NCBI GenBank assembly: GCA_028713975.1 | Contig: JAQTNE010000015.1 | Span: 1 to 63,770, forward strand | DNA: 63,770 nucleotides | Direction of reading: 5' to 3' | Source: Sulfuricella sp. | GTDB taxonomy: Bacteria; Pseudomonadota; Gammaproteobacteria; Burkholderiales; Sulfuricellaceae | Shown here: positions 15,270-24,369 of the stretch, in pieces | Layout: every line of letters begins with the position of its first letter | Numbering within the stretch: the first letter of the stretch is position 1 | Translations under genes and position numbers: made by a program | Notes under the pieces: generated by a model | What the model saw: the letters and a program-made list of their open reading frames with translations, nothing else | The model's database searches: none | Told to the model about the DNA's origin: nothing

Positions 15270-16511
15270 ATGACATTCACCCTGATCTTCCTCGCCGCCC
15301 TGACGCTTTCCTTGCTGCTACGCTACTGGCTCGCGCTGCGCCACATCCGCCACATCCAGGCACACCGGGCATGCGTGCCGCCGGATTTTGTCGAGCGTAT
15401 CGACCTCGAATCGCATCACAAGGCAGCGGATTACAGCATCGCCAAAACCCGGCTCGGCAACTTGCATGTCGCCGTGGAAACCGTTCTGCTGCTCGCCTTT
15501 ACCGTAGGCGGCGGCATCGAAGCACTGAACAACCTGTGGCAAAACCTGCTCGGCGCGGGGTTGTGGCAAGGAACAGCACTGATCCTGAGTGTTTTCGCCA
15601 TTTCCACCTTAATCGAAATTCCGCTGGGACTCTACCGCGCCTTCGGCATCGACGCGCGCTTCGGCTTCAACAAGATGACCGTGGCGCTGTTTTTCGCCGA
15701 TCTCGCCAAACAGGTGCTGCTCGGCGCGGCGCTCGGCATCCCGTTGATACTTGGCGTACTGTGGCTGATGGAACGGATGGGCGAACTCTGGTGGCTCTAC
15801 GTGTGGTGCGCCTGGATGGGTTTTAACCTGCTGGTGCTGGCGGTCTACCCCACCTTCATCGCACCGCTGTTCAACAAGTTCACGCCGCTGGAAGATTCCG
15901 CGCTGAAAGGCCGGATCGAACAACTGCTGGAAAAATGCGGCTTCCACGCCCAAGGCTTTTACGTGATGGACGGCTCCCGGCGCAGCACCCATGGCAACGC
16001 CTATTTCAGCGGCTTCGGCAAATCCCGGCGCATCGTGTTTTTCGACACCTTGCTGGAACGCCTTGGCCATGACGAAATCATTGCCGTGCTGGCCCACGAA
16101 CTCGGGCACTTCAAGCACCGCCACATCGTCAAGCGCATCGTCCTGATGGCCGCCATGAGCCTGGCCGGACTGTGGCTGCTGGGCTGGCTGATGGGCACGA
16201 CATGGTTCTATACCGGCCTCGGCGTTTCCACACCGGGCACGGCCACCGGGCTTCTGCTGTTTTTACTGGCGATGCCGGCATTCACTTTCCTGCTGCAACC
16301 GCTGATGAGCTTCTACTCGCGCCGCAACGAATTCGAGGCCGACCGCTACGCCGCGCACAACGCCCGTGCCGAAGACTTGGTGCGGGCGCTGGTTAAGCTC
16401 TACAACGACAATGCCGCGACGCTCACGCCCGACCCGCTGCACTCGGCATTTTACGATTCGCATCCGCCGGCGGCGATCCGCATTGCGCAACTGATGAAAC
16501 CCCGGCAATAA
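15270..16511 (+). CDS. M48-family membrane metalloprotease (Ste24-like)
   Basis: The 413-residue integral membrane peptidase has an N-terminal helix pair, a further membrane region (about 60-190), the zinc motif HELGH in VLAHELGHFKHRH, and the downstream Glu ligand in RRNEFEADRYAA. This organisation matches CAAX-protease/Ste24-type M48 enzymes rather than short HtpX. The conserved order orn / M48 / cytochrome c / phhB / rsgA supports a chromosomal housekeeping role, likely in membrane protein quality control. No clear ribosome site is seen before the ATG. Confidence 0.92.
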   Translation: MTFTLIFLAALTLSLLLRYWLALRHIRHIQAHRACVPPDFVERIDLESHHKAADYSIAKTRLGNLHVAVETVLLLAFTVGGGIEALNNLWQNLLGAGLWQGTALILSVFAISTLIEIPLGLYRAFGIDARFGFNKMTVALFFADLAKQVLLGAALGIPLILGVLWLMERMGELWWLYVWCAWMGFNLLVLAVYPTFIAPLFNKFTPLEDSALKGRIEQLLEKCGFHAQGFYVMDGSRRSTHGNAYFSGFGKSRRIVFFDTLLERLGHDEIIAVLAHELGHFKHRHIVKRIVLMAAMSLAGLWLLGWLMGTTWFYTGLGVSTPGTATGLLLFLLAMPAFTFLLQPLMSFYSRRNEFEADRYAAHNARAEDLVRALVKLYNDNAATLTPDPLHSAFYDSHPPAAIRIAQLMKPRQ

Positions 16512-16690
16512 ACAATACTAATCTTTTCATTAAATTAATCAGTTACCCGGAAATAACCGTTTTAGCTATACTGGTTTCGTTGCGGCAAATCATGAAACAT
16601 GCCCCAAAAAAATCTGTTTGACCCTTTGCAACCCTCATCAAGGCAGCCGCCAACGAACAACCACCTGTTTCTTGCAGTGGGCGAGAAAAA

Positions 16691-18802
16691 ATGAACGCAT
16701 TACTACTGCAAGATCTGACAGGGGATGAAGTCCAGGAAGTCGTTTCGCAGCTTGAACGCGCACTGGATAACCATACCGCATGGCTGTGCCGCCTTAACGA
16801 AGCGCTCATCTGCAACCTGCCGCCGGCCGCCGAAGACCTGTGCGAGGATGCCCATCATAATTGCGCATTCGGACAGTGGTACCACAATTTTCACCATTCC
16901 CTGCTGGACCAGTTCAAGGAATTCGCCATGATCGGCGAAATCCACCGCCAGGTGCATGCCGCAGCGCGCGAAATCCTGCTCAAGTCCGCCCAGAACGGGA
17001 AAGTCGAGCGCGAAGACTACGATTACCTGCTCGATCAGGTAAAGCTGATGCGCCAATTGATCCACGATCTGGGAGTGGGGTTCACGCGCGATCTCGGCAT
17101 CATGTCGAAGCTGGCAGACAAAATTTTTGAATATGCCTCCGAAGGGGTGCTGATCACCTCTCCGCAAGGTAATATCCTCAACGTCAACAATGCGTTTACC
17201 ACCGTCACCGGCTACAGCCGCGAAGAGGTTCTTGGAAAAAGCCCGGGGCTGCTCAATTCCGGACGTCAGGATGCGACTTTCTATCGGGCGATGTGGCAAG
17301 CCCTGCTGGAAACGGGACGCTGGCAGGGCGAAATCTGGAACCGCCGCAAGAATGGCGAAATTTACCTTGAATGGCTTTCCATTACAGCCGTCAAGGACGA
17401 TGAAAACCGCCCCACCCATTATGTGGCGATTTTTTCCGACATTACCACCGTCAAGGAAAACGAGCAGCGCATCCACAATCTGGCCTATTTCGATGCCCTG
17501 ACCGAACTCCCCAACCGCGTCCTGTTCCAGGATCGCCTGCAGCAGGCAATGGCGCGAGCGGAGCGCGACCATAAACTGGTTGCGCTGATGCTGCTGGATC
17601 TTGACCGCTTCAAGCTCATCAACGACACCCTCGGCCACACCGCGGGCGATGTGCTGCTGATGGATGCGGCCGGACGGATCGGCGAATGCGTGCGCGAAAG
17701 CGATACCGTGGCACGGCTTGGCGGCGACGAGTTCACCGTCATCCTGCCGGACATGGACAACGCCATCAGCGCCTCGCAAGTAGCGCAAAAAATCATCGAT
17801 ACGCTGGCCATGCCCTTCACTCTGGAAGGCCGCCAGGTATTCATCACCGCCAGCATCGGCATCAGCCTCTATCCGTCAAACGGCGAAAGCGTCGAAACGC
17901 TGACCAAAGCCGCTGATATCGCCATGTATCATGCCAAGGAGCAGGGCAGGAACAACTATCAGTTTTTCCGCCACAGTGCGAGCGACGAAACCAGCGCCCT
18001 GTTCGCTCTGGAACACGGCCTGCGCCAGGCATTGGAACGAAACGAACTGTCGCTGCACTACCAGCCCCAGGTGGAAATCGAAACGGGCGCCATTATCGGT
18101 ATGGAGGCGCTGTTGCGCTGGCAGCACCCGGAGAAAGGGAATATTCCCCCTGCCGAATTCATTCCGCTGGCCGAAGAAACCGGCCTGATCGTCGCCATTG
18201 GCGAATGGGTATTGCGCACCGCCTGTCTCCAGAACATGAAGTGGCAGGATGCCGGCTTGCCGCCGCTACGCATGGCGGTCAACCTTTCGGCGCGTCAGCT
18301 CAGACAAAAAGGACTGGTGGACAAAATCGCGGAAATTCTGGCAGAAACCGGCCTGGAGCCGCGCTGGCTGGAGCTGGAGTTGACCGAAAGCGTCCTGATG
18401 CATAACGCGGAGGAAACCATCCGTCACCTGGAAAGCCTGAAATCCCTGGGCATTGGACTCTCCATCGACGATTTCGGCACCGGCTATTCCAGCTTGAGCT
18501 ACCTCAAGCGCTTCCCCGTCGACACCATAAAAATCGACAAGTCCTTCATCGACGGGGTTTGCTCCGACGCCGATGATGCCGCCATATCCCTGGCCATTAT
18601 CGCCCTGGCCAGCAGCATGAAGCTGAAAGTGATCGCGGAGGGGGTCGAGACGGCGGATCAGCTTTCCTTCCTGCGCGAACACCAATGCTGCGACGCCCAG
18701 GGTTTTTTGTTCAGCCGCCCCGTTCCGGCGGATGCCATCACGCAGATGCTGCAAAAAGTATATTCCGGAAAACAGATGCTGCTCAAGCCGTCAAAACCTT
18801 GA
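16691..18802 (+). CDS. CZB-PAS-GGDEF-EAL cyclic-di-GMP signalling protein
   Basis: The 703-residue soluble protein starts with a chemoreceptor zinc-binding (CZB) domain: [12 protein letters not shown], then [10 protein letters not shown], then IHRQVHAAA, giving the expected three His and one Cys. A PAS domain (about 140-255) follows, then a GGDEF domain with an intact [11 protein letters not shown] and an EAL domain with GMEALLRW, the NLSARQ strand and [10 protein letters not shown]. Both catalytic signatures are intact, so it could make or break c-di-GMP. The CZB domain suggests a zinc or oxidant input. It has no membrane helix. Confidence 0.93.
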   Translation: MNALLLQDLTGDEVQEVVSQLERALDNHTAWLCRLNEALICNLPPAAEDLCEDAHHNCAFGQWYHNFHHSLLDQFKEFAMIGEIHRQVHAAAREILLKSAQNGKVEREDYDYLLDQVKLMRQLIHDLGVGFTRDLGIMSKLADKIFEYASEGVLITSPQGNILNVNNAFTTVTGYSREEVLGKSPGLLNSGRQDATFYRAMWQALLETGRWQGEIWNRRKNGEIYLEWLSITAVKDDENRPTHYVAIFSDITTVKENEQRIHNLAYFDALTELPNRVLFQDRLQQAMARAERDHKLVALMLLDLDRFKLINDTLGHTAGDVLLMDAAGRIGECVRESDTVARLGGDEFTVILPDMDNAISASQVAQKIIDTLAMPFTLEGRQVFITASIGISLYPSNGESVETLTKAADIAMYHAKEQGRNNYQFFRHSASDETSALFALEHGLRQALERNELSLHYQPQVEIETGAIIGMEALLRWQHPEKGNIPPAEFIPLAEETGLIVAIGEWVLRTACLQNMKWQDAGLPPLRMAVNLSARQLRQKGLVDKIAEILAETGLEPRWLELELTESVLMHNAEETIRHLESLKSLGIGLSIDDFGTGYSSLSYLKRFPVDTIKIDKSFIDGVCSDADDAAISLAIIALASSMKLKVIAEGVETADQLSFLREHQCCDAQGFLFSRPVPADAITQMLQKVYSGKQMLLKPSKP

Positions 18803-18868
18803 TTCCCCGAAGCGGCCAGGCGATGCTAATATGACAGTATGAAATCATGTAACGCCAAGGAGAATCAA

Positions 18869-19177
18869 ATGCGAACGCCAACTCTATTCTTGGCCCTGCT
18901 GCTTGCCGCCGCACCCGCTTTTGCCGATCCCTTCGCCAAGGGCGACATCAAAACCGGCAAAACCCTGCACGACAAATCCTGCATCAGTTGCCACGTTTCC
19001 ATGACCGGCGGCGACGGCTCCGCCATTTACTCCCGCCTCGAACGCAAGGTAAAAAACCCGCAACAGCTCCAGGCCCGCATCCGCAACTGCAATGCCAATG
19101 TCGGCGCGAACTGGTTCCCGGAAGAGGAGAACCATGTCGGCGCCTATCTCAACAACGCCTACTACCATTTCAAATAA
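18869..19177 (+). CDS. Small c-type cytochrome
   Basis: The product of about 102 residues has a signal peptide (MRTPTLFLALLLAAAPAFA) and one haem-binding CISCH motif near residue 40, so it is a periplasmic monohaem cytochrome. A methionine ligand is not obvious; MTGGDG just after the haem motif or a His may serve. The start at 18869 follows an AAGGAGAATCAA ribosome site; a start 30 bases upstream would spoil the signal peptide. It is followed by phhB four bases later and is probably in the same operon. Confidence 0.88.
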   Translation: MRTPTLFLALLLAAAPAFADPFAKGDIKTGKTLHDKSCISCHVSMTGGDGSAIYSRLERKVKNPQQLQARIRNCNANVGANWFPEEENHVGAYLNNAYYHFK

Positions 19178-19181
19178 CCCC

Positions 19182-19475
19182 ATGAGCGGCATTGTGGCCT
19201 TGTCCGGGAATGAAATCGCGCAGCGGCTGGGCCAGCTCAGCGGATGGGAATTTGCCGGCGGCGCCATCATCAAGGTCTACCGCTTCCAGAACTATTACCA
19301 GACCATGGCCTTCGTCAACGCCACCGCCTGGGTTTCCCACCGCGAGGATCATCACCCCGACCTGGAAGTGGGCTACAACCAGTGCCTGATACGCTATCGC
19401 ACCCATGACATCGACGGCCTGTCCGAAAACGACTTCATCTGCGCGGCGAAAATAGACGCCTTGCTCGACATTTAA
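19182..19475 (+). CDS. phhB: Pterin-4a-carbinolamine dehydratase
   Basis: The 97-residue product recycles pterin cofactor or assists molybdopterin- and folate-related reactions. It has the family signature HREDHHPDLEVGYNQ with the catalytic His pair and the C-terminal GLSENDFICAAKID. The start at 19182 gives the normal family length; a longer frame overlapping the cytochrome gene would add unrelated residues. Its stop overlaps the rsgA start by one base (TAATG). No aromatic amino-acid hydroxylase is in the window. Confidence 0.93.
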   Translation: MSGIVALSGNEIAQRLGQLSGWEFAGGAIIKVYRFQNYYQTMAFVNATAWVSHREDHHPDLEVGYNQCLIRYRTHDIDGLSENDFICAAKIDALLDI

Positions 19476-20326
19476 TGCACGGCCAGGTTGTCGCCGCTTT
19501 CGGCAGGCATTTCGATGTAGAAACCTCAGACGGCGCCATCGTCTCCTGCGTCACCCGCGGCAAGAAGGGCGGCATCGCCTGCGGCGACCGCCTCCAGATC
19601 GAACTGACCGGCCCCGCGCAAGGCGTGATCAAGGCCATCGACCCGCGCACCTCGCTGCTGTTCCGCTCCGACCAGTTCAAGGAAAAGATCATCGCCGCCA
19701 ACGTCAGCCAGATCGTTGTCGTGATTGCGGCGTCGCCGGCTTTTTACGAGGACCTGGTCAACCGCTGCCTGATCGCGGCGGAAACTGCCTCTCTCAAGAT
19801 CCTTATCGTGCTGAACAAGTGCGACATGGAACAGGAAACCCGCACGGCGCTGGCTCAAATGCAACTCTACCGCGACTTGGGTTATCCGCTGCTGACCTTG
19901 TCCGCCAGGCAGGACATCAGCCCGCTGCGCCCCTGGCTCAAGGGCGAAACCAGTGTGCTGGTCGGGCAATCCGGCATGGGCAAATCGAGCATCATCAACG
20001 CCCTGCTGCCGGAGGCGCAGGCCCATACCCGCGAAATTTCCCAGGCGCTGAACTCCGGCAAACACACCACCACCCATGCGCGCCTCTACCACCTTGACCG
20101 CGACAGCCATATCATCGACTCGCCCGGCTTGCAGGAATTCGGGCTGGCTCACATCAACGAGCAAGACATCGCCCATGCCTTCGTCGAATTCCGGCCCTAC
20201 CTCGGCCATTGCCGCTTCAGCAATTGCCGCCATCTGGTCGAACCGGGCTGTGCCGTGCTTGAAGCCCGCGCCGCTGGCAAGATCGACTCGCGGCGACTGG
20301 ATAGCTATCGCAAGCTGGCTGGTTAG
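19475..20326 (+). CDS. rsgA: Small-ribosomal-subunit maturation GTPase RsgA
   Basis: The 283-residue product is a circularly permuted GTPase that acts late in 30S assembly. An N-terminal OB fold is followed by permuted G motifs: NKCD (G4), then GQSGMGKSS (G1), TTTHARLY (G2) and DSPGLQEFG (G3). A C-terminal zinc-binding Cys/His segment (CRFSNCRHLVEPGCAV) is intact. It lacks the long N-terminal extension of the E. coli protein, as is usual in betaproteobacteria. Confidence 0.96.
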   Translation: MHGQVVAAFGRHFDVETSDGAIVSCVTRGKKGGIACGDRLQIELTGPAQGVIKAIDPRTSLLFRSDQFKEKIIAANVSQIVVVIAASPAFYEDLVNRCLIAAETASLKILIVLNKCDMEQETRTALAQMQLYRDLGYPLLTLSARQDISPLRPWLKGETSVLVGQSGMGKSSIINALLPEAQAHTREISQALNSGKHTTTHARLYHLDRDSHIIDSPGLQEFGLAHINEQDIAHAFVEFRPYLGHCRFSNCRHLVEPGCAVLEARAAGKIDSRRLDSYRKLAG

Positions 20327-20338
20327 AGCCAAATGCTT

Positions 20339-20466
20339 AACCGCAGAGGACGCGGAGGACGCAAAGGAATTCATATGGCTGAATGCAAAAGCACCCATTC
20401 CCTACTGATAGCCCAGCAGTACAACTTACCTGGCTCTTGTTTTGCCTCCGCGTCCTCTGCGGTGAA
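20339..20466. repeat. Long hairpin repeat, copy 2 (GAGGACGC type)
   Basis: The left arm AACCGCAGAGGACGCGGAGG starts at 20339. The complementary right arm ends GCGGTGAAA at 20467, only a dozen bases before the ychJ start. The loop is about 70 bases. It occupies nearly all of the rsgA-ychJ gap. Confidence 0.85.
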
Positions 20467-20478
20467 ATGTTTTTTAAA

Positions 20479-20865
20479 ATGAGCACGCCCTGCCCCTGCG
20501 GCTTGCCGCACAGTTATGAAGATTGCTGCGGCCGCTACACCTGTGGCCGCATCTCCGCCCCCACCGCCGAGGCGCTGATGCGCTCGCGCTATGTCGCCTA
20601 CACCCTGCGCCTTGAACCCTATCTGCTCGCCACCTGGCATCCCGACACCCGCCCGGTTGCGCTGAACCTCGACACCGGGCCGCAACCCAAATGGCTCGGC
20701 CTGCAAGTTAAACGCCACCGGCAAATCGACGAAACTCACGCCGAAGTCGAATTCGTGGCGCGCTGCAAAACCGGCGGACGCGCCCATCGCATCCACGAAA
20801 CCAGCCAATTTAAATATGAAGGCGGATGCTGGTATTATCTGGATGGCGAAGTACTGGAAGCTTGA
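20479..20865 (+). CDS. ychJ: YchJ-family protein with N-terminal SEC-C zinc motif
   Basis: The 128-residue product begins with the SEC-C type motif CPCGLPHSYEDCCGRY, followed by an NTF2-like fold (EALMRSRYVAYTLR, WLGLQVKRH, VEFVARCKTGGRAHRIHE). This matches the YchJ/UPF0225 family, whose role is not established. The start at 20479 places the zinc motif at the N-terminus as in relatives. Upstream codons lie in the hairpin repeat and are not part of the gene. Confidence 0.9.
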   Translation: MSTPCPCGLPHSYEDCCGRYTCGRISAPTAEALMRSRYVAYTLRLEPYLLATWHPDTRPVALNLDTGPQPKWLGLQVKRHRQIDETHAEVEFVARCKTGGRAHRIHETSQFKYEGGCWYYLDGEVLEA

Positions 20866-20950
20866 ACAAAAGGAAACGGCCCTATTTTTACCGCATGAGA
20901 TTTTTGTTCTTCATTTTTTTGTTTATCCGGATAACGGCATGGGAGGCCAA

Positions 20951-22600
20951 ATGAGCGATGATCGGCATACTCAGACGCAGGGACTGAGTTTTGCTCTGGA
21001 CGGGAGTGGGCGCAAATTGCTGGCACATTTTTCCCCTGTCGAGAGCAAGGCTCAGATTGATGGCGAATGGCTCAAAAAGGAAATTGCCGCACAAGGATTC
21101 GGCCAACTGTTCCTGCCCGATGCGGCGTTGGCCAACTTGATCAAGCAATACGCCTCTGCCAGCGAATCGTTCGACCTTGAAATTGGCGAAATCCGCGATG
21201 CCGGCGTAACAGTGGAGCTGGCGCCGGACAAAATGACGGCCTATCTCACTGTCACCCCTCCCTGCGGCGGGGTGATGGTGACGCGCGAGCAGATGCTCAC
21301 GGCCTTGGCGGAAAAACAGGTGGTTTCCGGCATCCTGGACGAGGAGATCGAGCGGCTTGTGGTTGCCGGCGAAGCGCTCAAGCAACTGGCCGCCCAGGGA
21401 TATGAGGCGGTTCATGGCGAAGATGGACGATTGCAATGCCTGATCGATATGGTCAGGGATCGCCACCCTCGCCTCGACGAACATGATCGGGCCGATTACC
21501 GGGATTTTGGCGGCGGTATTGCCACGGTACGCCAAGGCGAGCGCCTGATGCAGAAAATCCACCCTACTCCAGGGACGGCGGGCATCAATGTCCTGGGGCA
21601 AGCGATGCCCGCCAAGCCCGGCAAGGAAGTCCCGTTTTCGACGCGCCTGAAGGGTGCCGCAATAGATCCGGAAAACCCCGATTTTTTACGCGCAGAAATC
21701 TCCGGGCAGCCGGTGCTGGAAAATAACGGCATGGCCGTCGAACCCACGATCACCATCGGCACGGTCAACCTCGCCACCGGCAATCTGAATTTCGAGGGAT
21801 CAATCAACATTAACGGCGATGTACATGCCGGCATGACGGTGCGGGCCAGTGGCGACATCCATGTAAGCGGAACGGTTGAAGCGGCGGATCTGGATGCCGG
21901 CGGCGATATCGTGGTCAAGGGCGGCATCATCGGACATGGCGGAGAACACGATTACCCAGGCGACAAGGAAAAAATCCTCGTCGCGCGGGTACGCTGCGGT
22001 GTTTCGTGTTCGGCTCTTTTTGTCGAGAACGCCCATGTGGAAGCAGGCGACAGTATTCTGATAGACAAACAGGTAATGCAAAGCGAACTGACCGCTGCCA
22101 ACCGGATCGTGGTAGGCAAGCAGGGAGCTGCAGGGCGCGGAAGCATTATCGGCGGGCTGGCCGAAGCCACGCTGCTGGTACAGGCGAAAGAAATTGGATC
22201 GCCAGGCGGCATCAAAACCCGTGTGCGCGTGGGCACGAATCCTTATATCCATGAAAAACTGAGAACCGCCGCCAGCTTGCTGGAAACCAAGGCCAGGGAG
22301 CTTGACGAAATCATCAAATTGCTGAGGTATATCGAGGAGAATCCGGCGCGGATCAAAGCGGAAATCCGGAGCAAGGCGGAAAATACCCGCGCGGCGCTAT
22401 TGCAGGAAATAGAGCAGGCGCAGCAGGGGAAAAACGAACTGGAACTGGCGCTTGATCTGGCCGATGGTGCCAAGGTCGTGGTTGAAAAAACCGTGTTCGA
22501 TAATGTTCAGGTGGAAATTGGCGGTAAAATTCACCACGTCGAGGTTGAACGCAACGGAGGAATTTTCTCGCTCAAGGAAGGCGAAATCGATTTCACCTAA
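20951..22600 (+). CDS. FapA-family (DUF342) polymer-forming protein
   Basis: The product has about 549 residues. A central region (about 235-420) has repeated Gly/Asp-containing beta turns (INGDVHAGMTVRASGDIHV, GGDIVVKGGIIG), as expected for the right-handed beta-helix of FapA/DUF342 and bactofilin-like proteins. A long Glu/Lys/Leu-rich coiled coil (about 435-500) follows. The start at 20951 is behind GGGAGG. No flagellar genes are nearby. An assembly or localisation role is inferred from the family. Confidence 0.88.
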   Translation: MSDDRHTQTQGLSFALDGSGRKLLAHFSPVESKAQIDGEWLKKEIAAQGFGQLFLPDAALANLIKQYASASESFDLEIGEIRDAGVTVELAPDKMTAYLTVTPPCGGVMVTREQMLTALAEKQVVSGILDEEIERLVVAGEALKQLAAQGYEAVHGEDGRLQCLIDMVRDRHPRLDEHDRADYRDFGGGIATVRQGERLMQKIHPTPGTAGINVLGQAMPAKPGKEVPFSTRLKGAAIDPENPDFLRAEISGQPVLENNGMAVEPTITIGTVNLATGNLNFEGSININGDVHAGMTVRASGDIHVSGTVEAADLDAGGDIVVKGGIIGHGGEHDYPGDKEKILVARVRCGVSCSALFVENAHVEAGDSILIDKQVMQSELTAANRIVVGKQGAAGRGSIIGGLAEATLLVQAKEIGSPGGIKTRVRVGTNPYIHEKLRTAASLLETKARELDEIIKLLRYIEENPARIKAEIRSKAENTRAALLQEIEQAQQGKNELELALDLADGAKVVVEKTVFDNVQVEIGGKIHHVEVERNGGIFSLKEGEIDFT

Positions 22601-22642
22601 CCACATTCAAGACCAGTCGGCTTCTATCCCCAAGGTTATGGC

Positions 22643-22828
22643 AGGGATGTATCCCCTTTTACGCAAAGGAAGACCGCAACGACAAGGAAAAAATCGCTGC
22701 GTCTGTCCAAGAACAATTTCCTCCGCATTATCAGCGAAAAACCCGCTCTGGCTGCGAAAATCCTGCTAAAAATAGCGCGCCTCCTGCGCCATACAAGCGG
22801 GCTACTGGTGAATTATCTGGAAGGTTGA
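22643..22828 (+). pseudogene. Remnant of a cyclic-nucleotide-binding-type protein C-terminus
   Basis: In one frame this gap reads FLRIISEKPALAAKILLKI, then ARLLRHTSGLLVNYLEG and a stop. This has the amphipathic helical pattern that ends Crp-like cNMP-binding domains (phe-leu near E-x-P-x-L-A-x-x-L-L). No start codon with a ribosome site and no preceding beta-roll are present, so it looks like a decayed 3' end. The identification is tentative because it rests on about 40 residues. Confidence 0.4.
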
Positions 22829-22844
22829 ATTTAACAGTGAACTG

Positions 22845-23477
22845 CTAGGAACGGAATCTCATCTCGCCGCTCTTCGCTGCCGCCGCAACCAGAATTGCCA
22901 AGGCACCACGAACCGCCAGCACCACCAGCAAGCTGAGCGCAAAGCCCCCCAGCACGTCGGCAGGAAAATGCGCGCCCAGACTGATGCGCGACAGGCCGAC
23001 CCAGAGCAGGAAAAATACGCCGCCGATGCGCCACCAGCCAGCCAGAGGCCAAAGCGAGGCGCACACCAGCATGGCAAAGGATGAATGGCCGCTGGGAAAA
23101 CTGTGGTGCAGCTTCAGCTCGCCGATGACGTGCATGTTGGCCTCGCCCAGGACCAGCGGCGGACGCGGAAAGTCCAGCAGGGGTTTCATCCAGATGAGCA
23201 ATGCGCCATCCAGCCAGTAACCGATGGCAAACACGGCGAGCACGCCGAGCCAGAGGCTGGCGGTCTGCTCGCCGTGTTCCGGCTGCAATGCATAGGTGCG
23301 GGGAACGGTAAACATGGCCACCAGCATCAGCAGGCCGAGGATGGGCACGAAGCTGGTGTGATCGCCGATTGCCGTACCAAGCAGCATGAACAGGTCGAGC
23401 CAGCCGGCACGTAAGTCGTTGACGAGGTGGAACAGCCAGACGTTGACGCCGCCCCAATCGTAAAAAATCGCCTTCAT
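22845..23477 (-). CDS. PAP2-family membrane phosphatase
   Basis: The 210-residue multi-pass inner-membrane protein has the three PAP2 phosphatase motifs: KPLLDFPRP, FPSGHSS and SRISLGAHFPADVLGG. It likely dephosphorylates a lipid phosphate such as undecaprenyl pyrophosphate or phosphatidate; the substrate cannot be told apart. The start at 23477 overlaps the stop of the DUF4337 gene by four bases, so the two are coupled. Confidence 0.92.
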   Translation of the reverse strand: MKAIFYDWGGVNVWLFHLVNDLRAGWLDLFMLLGTAIGDHTSFVPILGLLMLVAMFTVPRTYALQPEHGEQTASLWLGVLAVFAIGYWLDGALLIWMKPLLDFPRPPLVLGEANMHVIGELKLHHSFPSGHSSFAMLVCASLWPLAGWWRIGGVFFLLWVGLSRISLGAHFPADVLGGFALSLLVVLAVRGALAILVAAAAKSGEMRFRS

Positions 23478-24043
23478 GCCAGCCAGGCCATCGCCCACAG
23501 CACACATCCGCCCGCAGCCGCAATACCGGCTCCGGCGAACAGCCATTTTTTGCGCGTCAGCACGGTCATGGAAGCCAGTGCAATGGCGATCTGGATCAGG
23601 GTCATGGCCTGCGCCAGCCGGTGATGCGGGTGCATCATGTGTTCGCTTTGATGGTTCGCTTCTTCAGATTTCTTCTCGAGTTCCTCGGCCTTGGCCTTGA
23701 TCTCTTCTTTTTCCTGCTTGTACTTCTCGATCTGCTTTTTGTAGTACTCCTGCTTGTCCGCCGGAGCGATATTGGCAGCCAGTTCCATCAGGTGTCCCTT
23801 GGTGCTTTTCGCCTGATAGAAATTCCACTGGTCGGAAGCGTGCGACTTCTGCAGCACAGCCTCGTTCTTGTACAGCATCGCCTCGTTCTGGGTAGCGCCG
23901 CCCTGATAGCTGACGATTGCGCCGACAGTGGAAAGGATGGCGGTAAAAATTGCGACCGACTGCGCCAAACCCGGGCCGTGCTGGGCCTGGTGCTCAACCT
24001 CATGATCGTGCGCGCCGTGGACGTGAAAACCGTGGCCTGACAT
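23474..24043 (-). CDS. DUF4337 membrane protein
   Basis: The 189-residue product begins with a His-rich tail (GHGFHVHGAHDHEVEH), has a first membrane helix (about 28-47), a long charged coiled coil (about 95-135, Lys/Glu-rich) and two C-terminal membrane helices. This layout and the NEAMLYKNEAVLQKSHASDQWNFYQAKS-like core, read in pieces, match DUF4337. Function is unknown. The His-rich start could bind metal. It is coupled to the PAP2 gene. Confidence 0.82.
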   Translation of the reverse strand: MSGHGFHVHGAHDHEVEHQAQHGPGLAQSVAIFTAILSTVGAIVSYQGGATQNEAMLYKNEAVLQKSHASDQWNFYQAKSTKGHLMELAANIAPADKQEYYKKQIEKYKQEKEEIKAKAEELEKKSEEANHQSEHMMHPHHRLAQAMTLIQIAIALASMTVLTRKKWLFAGAGIAAAGGCVLWAMAWLA

Positions 24044-24072
24044 GGTTCAACCCCGAAATCTGTGGATCGGTT

Positions 24073-24291
24073 TTAGTGACGCGCTTTGCGCACATGACGT
24101 GCCTTGTGCTTTGCGGCTTTTTTGGCCTTCTTGGCTTTTTTGGCCTTGTGAACCTTCTTGTGTTGGGGTGCGCTGTTGGCCGACTCCTCGGCAGGAGGCG
24201 CGGGGTAAAGATCGGCAGGCTCTTCAGCAAAAGCAGGAACAGCGGCAAAGGTAAACAGGGCGACCATCAGAATGCTCAAAATCTTCTTCAT
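24073..24291 (-). CDS. Small exported Lys/Ala/His-rich protein
   Basis: The 72-residue product has a clean signal peptide (MKKILSILMVALFTFAAVPAFA) followed by a short acidic Pro-rich part and a very basic tail of KKAKKAKKAAKHKARH type. A GAGGTTAT ribosome site precedes the ATG. The mature part has no fold I recognise. Such tails may bind polyanions such as nucleic acid, lipopolysaccharide or polyphosphate. Confidence 0.75.
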   Translation of the reverse strand: MKKILSILMVALFTFAAVPAFAEEPADLYPAPPAEESANSAPQHKKVHKAKKAKKAKKAAKHKARHVRKARH

Positions 24292-24369
24292 TTATAACCT
24301 CGCAGGTTGGTGGAAAATCAGCGGCGAATTATGACAGAACAGCGCCAGAAAGGCACCACCCCCGGTCGC

